Made by a program: the position numbers and the translations under genes
Origin: Saprolegnia diclina VS20
Taxonomy: Eukaryota > Oomycota > Saprolegniomycetes > Saprolegniales > Saprolegniaceae
Direction: 5' to 3'
NCBI RefSeq assembly: GCF_000281045.1
Contig: NW_008246089.1
Coordinates: 174,903-195,424, forward strand
Length of the DNA: 20,522 nt
The notes under the pieces: generated by a model
Databases searched by the model: none
Told to the model about the DNA's origin: nothing
The model's input: only the letters and a program-made list of their open reading frames with translations
Part shown: piece after piece, positions 17,971 through 20,522 of the stretch
Numbering within the stretch: the first letter of the stretch is position 1
How the letters are laid out: each line of letters begins with the position of its first letter

Positions 17971-18574
17971 TAAGTGTCAACTCTGAAGCAATAATATCAA
18001 GACAATATCAACACCTGGCTACACAAGTACTAGTACACCACATGAGAACGACCACTCGAACGAAGCGGTCTGCCCTACAACCTTGGTTCACAGAACAGAC
18101 AATTCTGTGGGTTGGTGGAACATTTGGGAATCGTTCAGATATGGAAGATGATGCAGTACGAGTAGAAAGGTCGGTGGGATACTCGATAAACACTGTATAG
18201 TACTTGTATATGAATAACGAAGCGAGCTATTCAAGCGTGTGTGGCCCAAGTAATGCGAATACTGGGTACAACGTGCATCTAGGTGCGCCTCGGTCCGACA
18301 TGCTAGCCGTCAGCGACACTGCGCAAGTCAGTGCTGTTCGAGTGCTGTGTGCACGGCTTTGCCTTGTCGTATGCATGGCGCTATCACCTGTAGAAGGATG
18401 TTTATGGTGATGTCGCCAGACGCAATGACAGATTGTCCAACACACACAAGTTGGCGCCGCATACGAGCCACAATATGATTGGCTAAAATGTTCTAGCGAT
18501 CCGCCAATCAGATGTTGGTATGCCACCTGGACGCTCTGGCACGGTTAGAGCGCAATCCTGGCGACGTGGACGAG
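17971..18574. other. Intergenic region, NRAMP promoter
   Basis: About 600 bp with no gene I can support. The last 100 bp carry two CCAAT boxes, at 18478-18482 (minus strand) and 18504-18508 (plus strand), upstream of the NRAMP start. The rest should contain the 3' end of the phosphatase transcript; I see no other signal. Confidence 0.5.
18476..18508 (+). promoter_or_regulatory. Paired opposing CCAAT boxes upstream of NRAMP
   Basis: TGATTGGCTAAAATGT at 18476-18491 (CCAAT on the minus strand) and GCCAATCAG ending near 18511 (CCAAT on the plus strand) sit 67-99 bp upstream of the preferred start at 18575. The first is an exact 16-bp copy of the element at 6923-6938. Confidence 0.5.
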
Positions 18575-20472
18575 ATGGCCACCGAGGTGTCCCCGCTGCT
18601 GACGCCGCCCAAGGCGGTTGGATCGCACGTGAGCCTCGTCGAGTGGGCCGAGGTCGAGAGCCTCACACGGCCCGAGGTTGAGGCGCCTGACGAGGAAGAG
18701 ACGACGTCGACCTGCTGTGGCCTGCGCCTGCCATTTAGCTGGCGCACGCTCTGGGCGTACGCCGGTCCAGGCTGGCTCATGAGCATTGCGTACGTGGACC
18801 CTGGCAACCTCGAGTCGGATTTGCAAGCCGGCGCGTACGGCGGCTACGAGCTCATCTGGGTGCTCTTTGGCGCGACCGTCATGGGCTTCTTCCTCCAGAC
18901 GCTCTCCGCACGCCTCGGCGTCATCACGGGCAAGAACCTCGCCGAAGTTTGCTACGCCATGTACCCGCGCTGGGCGTCGTACATTCTATGGGTCATGACG
19001 GAGATTGCGATCGTCGGCAGTGACATCCAAGAGGTCCTCGGCTCCGCGATCGCGCTCCAACTGCTCTTCCAGCTGCCGCTCTGGGTCGGGTGCCTCATCA
19101 CGGGCGTCGACACGTACGTTTCCGCTATTTCGTGGACAAATGGACAATTTGATGCGTGGACCGTAGACTGACCTTCCTCTCCTTGCATCAGTTTGGCATC
19201 CGCAAGCTCGAAGCGTTCTTCGTCGCGCTCATTGCCGTCATGCTCGCGTGCTTTTGCATGAACCTCGTCCAAGGCGGCGTCGACCCGATCCCGGTCCTCG
19301 ACGGCTTTCTTCCACGGCCGCCGTCGCGCTACGCCACGACGCAAGCTGTTGGTATCCTCGGCGCCGTCATCATGCCCCACAACTTTTATCTGCACTCGGG
19401 GCTTGTCCAGTCGCGCGCCGTCGACCGCACCAACGCCCGCAAGGTCCGCGAAGCCAACAAGTACTTTACGATCGAGTCGGCGGTCGCGCTTCTCGTGTCG
19501 TTTCTCATCAACCTCGCGGTACAAGACACGATGACTGTGTGTACAAGCTGGCTTGTTACCTACTGTAGGTCATGTGTGTGTTTGCCAAAGGCTTCTTCTC
19601 GCCCGATTGTCTCCAGTCATTCGAGACGCATGGCGTCAACACGGCGTGCGTTCCGCTCAACACGTCGACCACCGAATCGTACGGGTCGTGCCAGCTCATG
19701 GAAGGCTCGCGGTCCATGGTACGCTAATATATATCGTGCGAGATGGGGAATTGAACTCGCATTGTGCAATAGGGCGTGTGCCAAGAAATTGGGCTCTCGG
19801 GCGCCGGCCTCGCCCTCCGCGGCGTTCTCGACGAGTACTCGGAGACGATCTGGGCGATCGGCCTCCTCGCCGCCGGCCAGAGCTCGACTATGGCCGGCAC
19901 GTACGCGGGTCAGTTTGTCATGGAAGGTACGTTATTGTCATCTTGTCCAATATTTAGCTGACAATATGTGTATATTAGGCTTTCTACGAATCCAGTTGGC
20001 GCCGTGGAAACGTGTAGCGCTGACGCGCGCAGTGGCGCTCGTGCCGGCCCTCGCTGTTGCGATCTGGTCCGACACGCAACCGGGGTACGCATCTCTTTGT
20101 ATCAACTTGATAATCTGAGACTCGTGTCGATGATGTAGGGCCAGTGATACGATTGGCGAGATGCTCAACGTGCTGCAGTCGATCCAACTGCCGTTTGCGC
20201 TGCTGCCCATCTTACATTTCACGAGCCACGTGGGTCTTATGGGCGCCTTTGTCAACTCGACGACGACCAAAGCCGCGGGCTGGGCGGTTGCGCTCCTCGT
20301 CTGTCTCGTCAACCTCTACCTCGTCGTGCAAAAAGTTGATATGACCGCGATGGGCCCAGCGTCGCTTCTCGCGTTCGTCTCGGCGGGTACGGGTTACGTG
20401 GCGTTTCTTGCGTACCTTGTGCACACGGAGCTCCAGCAGTATGCGTGGTACCCCTGGACGCGCAAGAACTAG
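18575..20472 (+). CDS. NRAMP-family divalent metal transporter, six exons
   Basis: Exons are 18575-19113, 19167-19518, 19569-19718, 19773-19926, 19979-20084 and 20139-20472, giving 544 aa. The five introns of 53, 50, 54, 52 and 54 nt restore frame exactly. The protein imports Mn2+/Fe2+ with protons. The metal-site motifs are intact: [15 protein letters not shown] with D75-P-G-N78 in TM1, and [12 protein letters not shown] with M249-P-H251 in TM6. The family signature [19 protein letters not shown] lies in exon 4 and spans the TM8-9 loop. [18 protein letters not shown] follows the first splice. The N-terminus (about 55 residues) is acidic and hydrophilic, with CC near 47-48. An in-frame ATG at 18512 would add 21 residues but lies within a few bases of a CCAAT box, so 18575 is preferred. 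The length is typical for eukaryotic NRAMPs. The gene ends 50 bp before the window edge. Confidence 0.9.
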
Positions 20473-20522
20473 AGTACCCTCGTGAGAACCTGACAAATCG
20501 CATAAACGAATTTTGCTGCGAG

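Noticed and set aside
19114-19191. NRAMP first intron ending at the CATCAG before TTTGGC
   Set aside because: A 78-nt intron breaks the reading frame. The 53-nt intron ending CGTAG at 19166 restores it and adds a conserved-looking LTFLSLHQ segment.
19719-19772. GAGTTCAATTCCC on the minus strand in an NRAMP intron, like a tRNA T-arm
   Set aside because: The five bases before TTCAA do not pair with the five after the loop, no anticodon or D arm is present, and the segment is a typical 54-nt intron.
1-20522. CRISPR arrays, operons, phage or insertion sequences
   Set aside because: No direct-repeat array, no terminal inverted repeats and no transposase were seen. The introns and gene spacing are eukaryotic.

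Overview
This window is nuclear DNA of a eukaryote, most likely an oomycete of the Saprolegnia/Aphanomyces type. The reasons are compact genes on both strands, very short GT..AG introns (18 of 19 inferred introns are 44-55 nt), high GC at third codon positions, CCAAT-rich promoters, and an inserted mitochondrial cox3 fragment that reads through with the standard code. The lineage call is inference; no marker gene settles it. Gene models were built by hand from reading frame, splice motifs and family knowledge. For every spliced gene, the chosen introns restore a single continuous frame.

Layout. 1-1108: no intact gene, but protein-like remnants on the minus strand. 1109-2498 (-): AAAP/SLC38-type amino-acid transporter, preceded by a promoter with six CCAAT boxes in 172 bp. 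2931-3182 (-): short unrecognised ORF. 3676-5667 (+): large intronless TPR protein. 5770-6759 (-): protein with a Uma2/PD-(D/E)XK-nuclease-like core. 6760-8031: decayed coding fragments. 8032-8445: about 414 bp of cox3 from the mitochondrion (NUMT). 8539-10062 (-): MFS metabolite/sugar transporter. 10189-11238: no gene recognised. 11239-13628 (+): five-exon protein whose C-terminal half resembles the p101/p84 (PIK3R5/6) adaptor of class IB PI3-kinase. 13735-15027 (-): four-exon single-zinc-finger protein. 15621-17970 (+): seven-exon PH-domain plus PP2C phosphatase fusion. 18575-20472 (+): six-exon NRAMP divalent-metal transporter.

Functionally there are three membrane transporters (amino acid, sugar-like, metal) and two proteins with plausible phosphoinositide roles. 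The latter are the p101-like adaptor and a PH-PP2C protein whose PH domain carries the K-x9-K-x-R-x11-Y pattern of PIP3-binding PH domains. They lie about 2 kb apart on the same strand, separated by the zinc-finger gene. Eukaryotic neighbours need not cooperate, so any link is a hypothesis. The p101-like gene and the PH-PP2C fusion are the most interesting items; the NUMT and the CCAAT promoter cluster come next.
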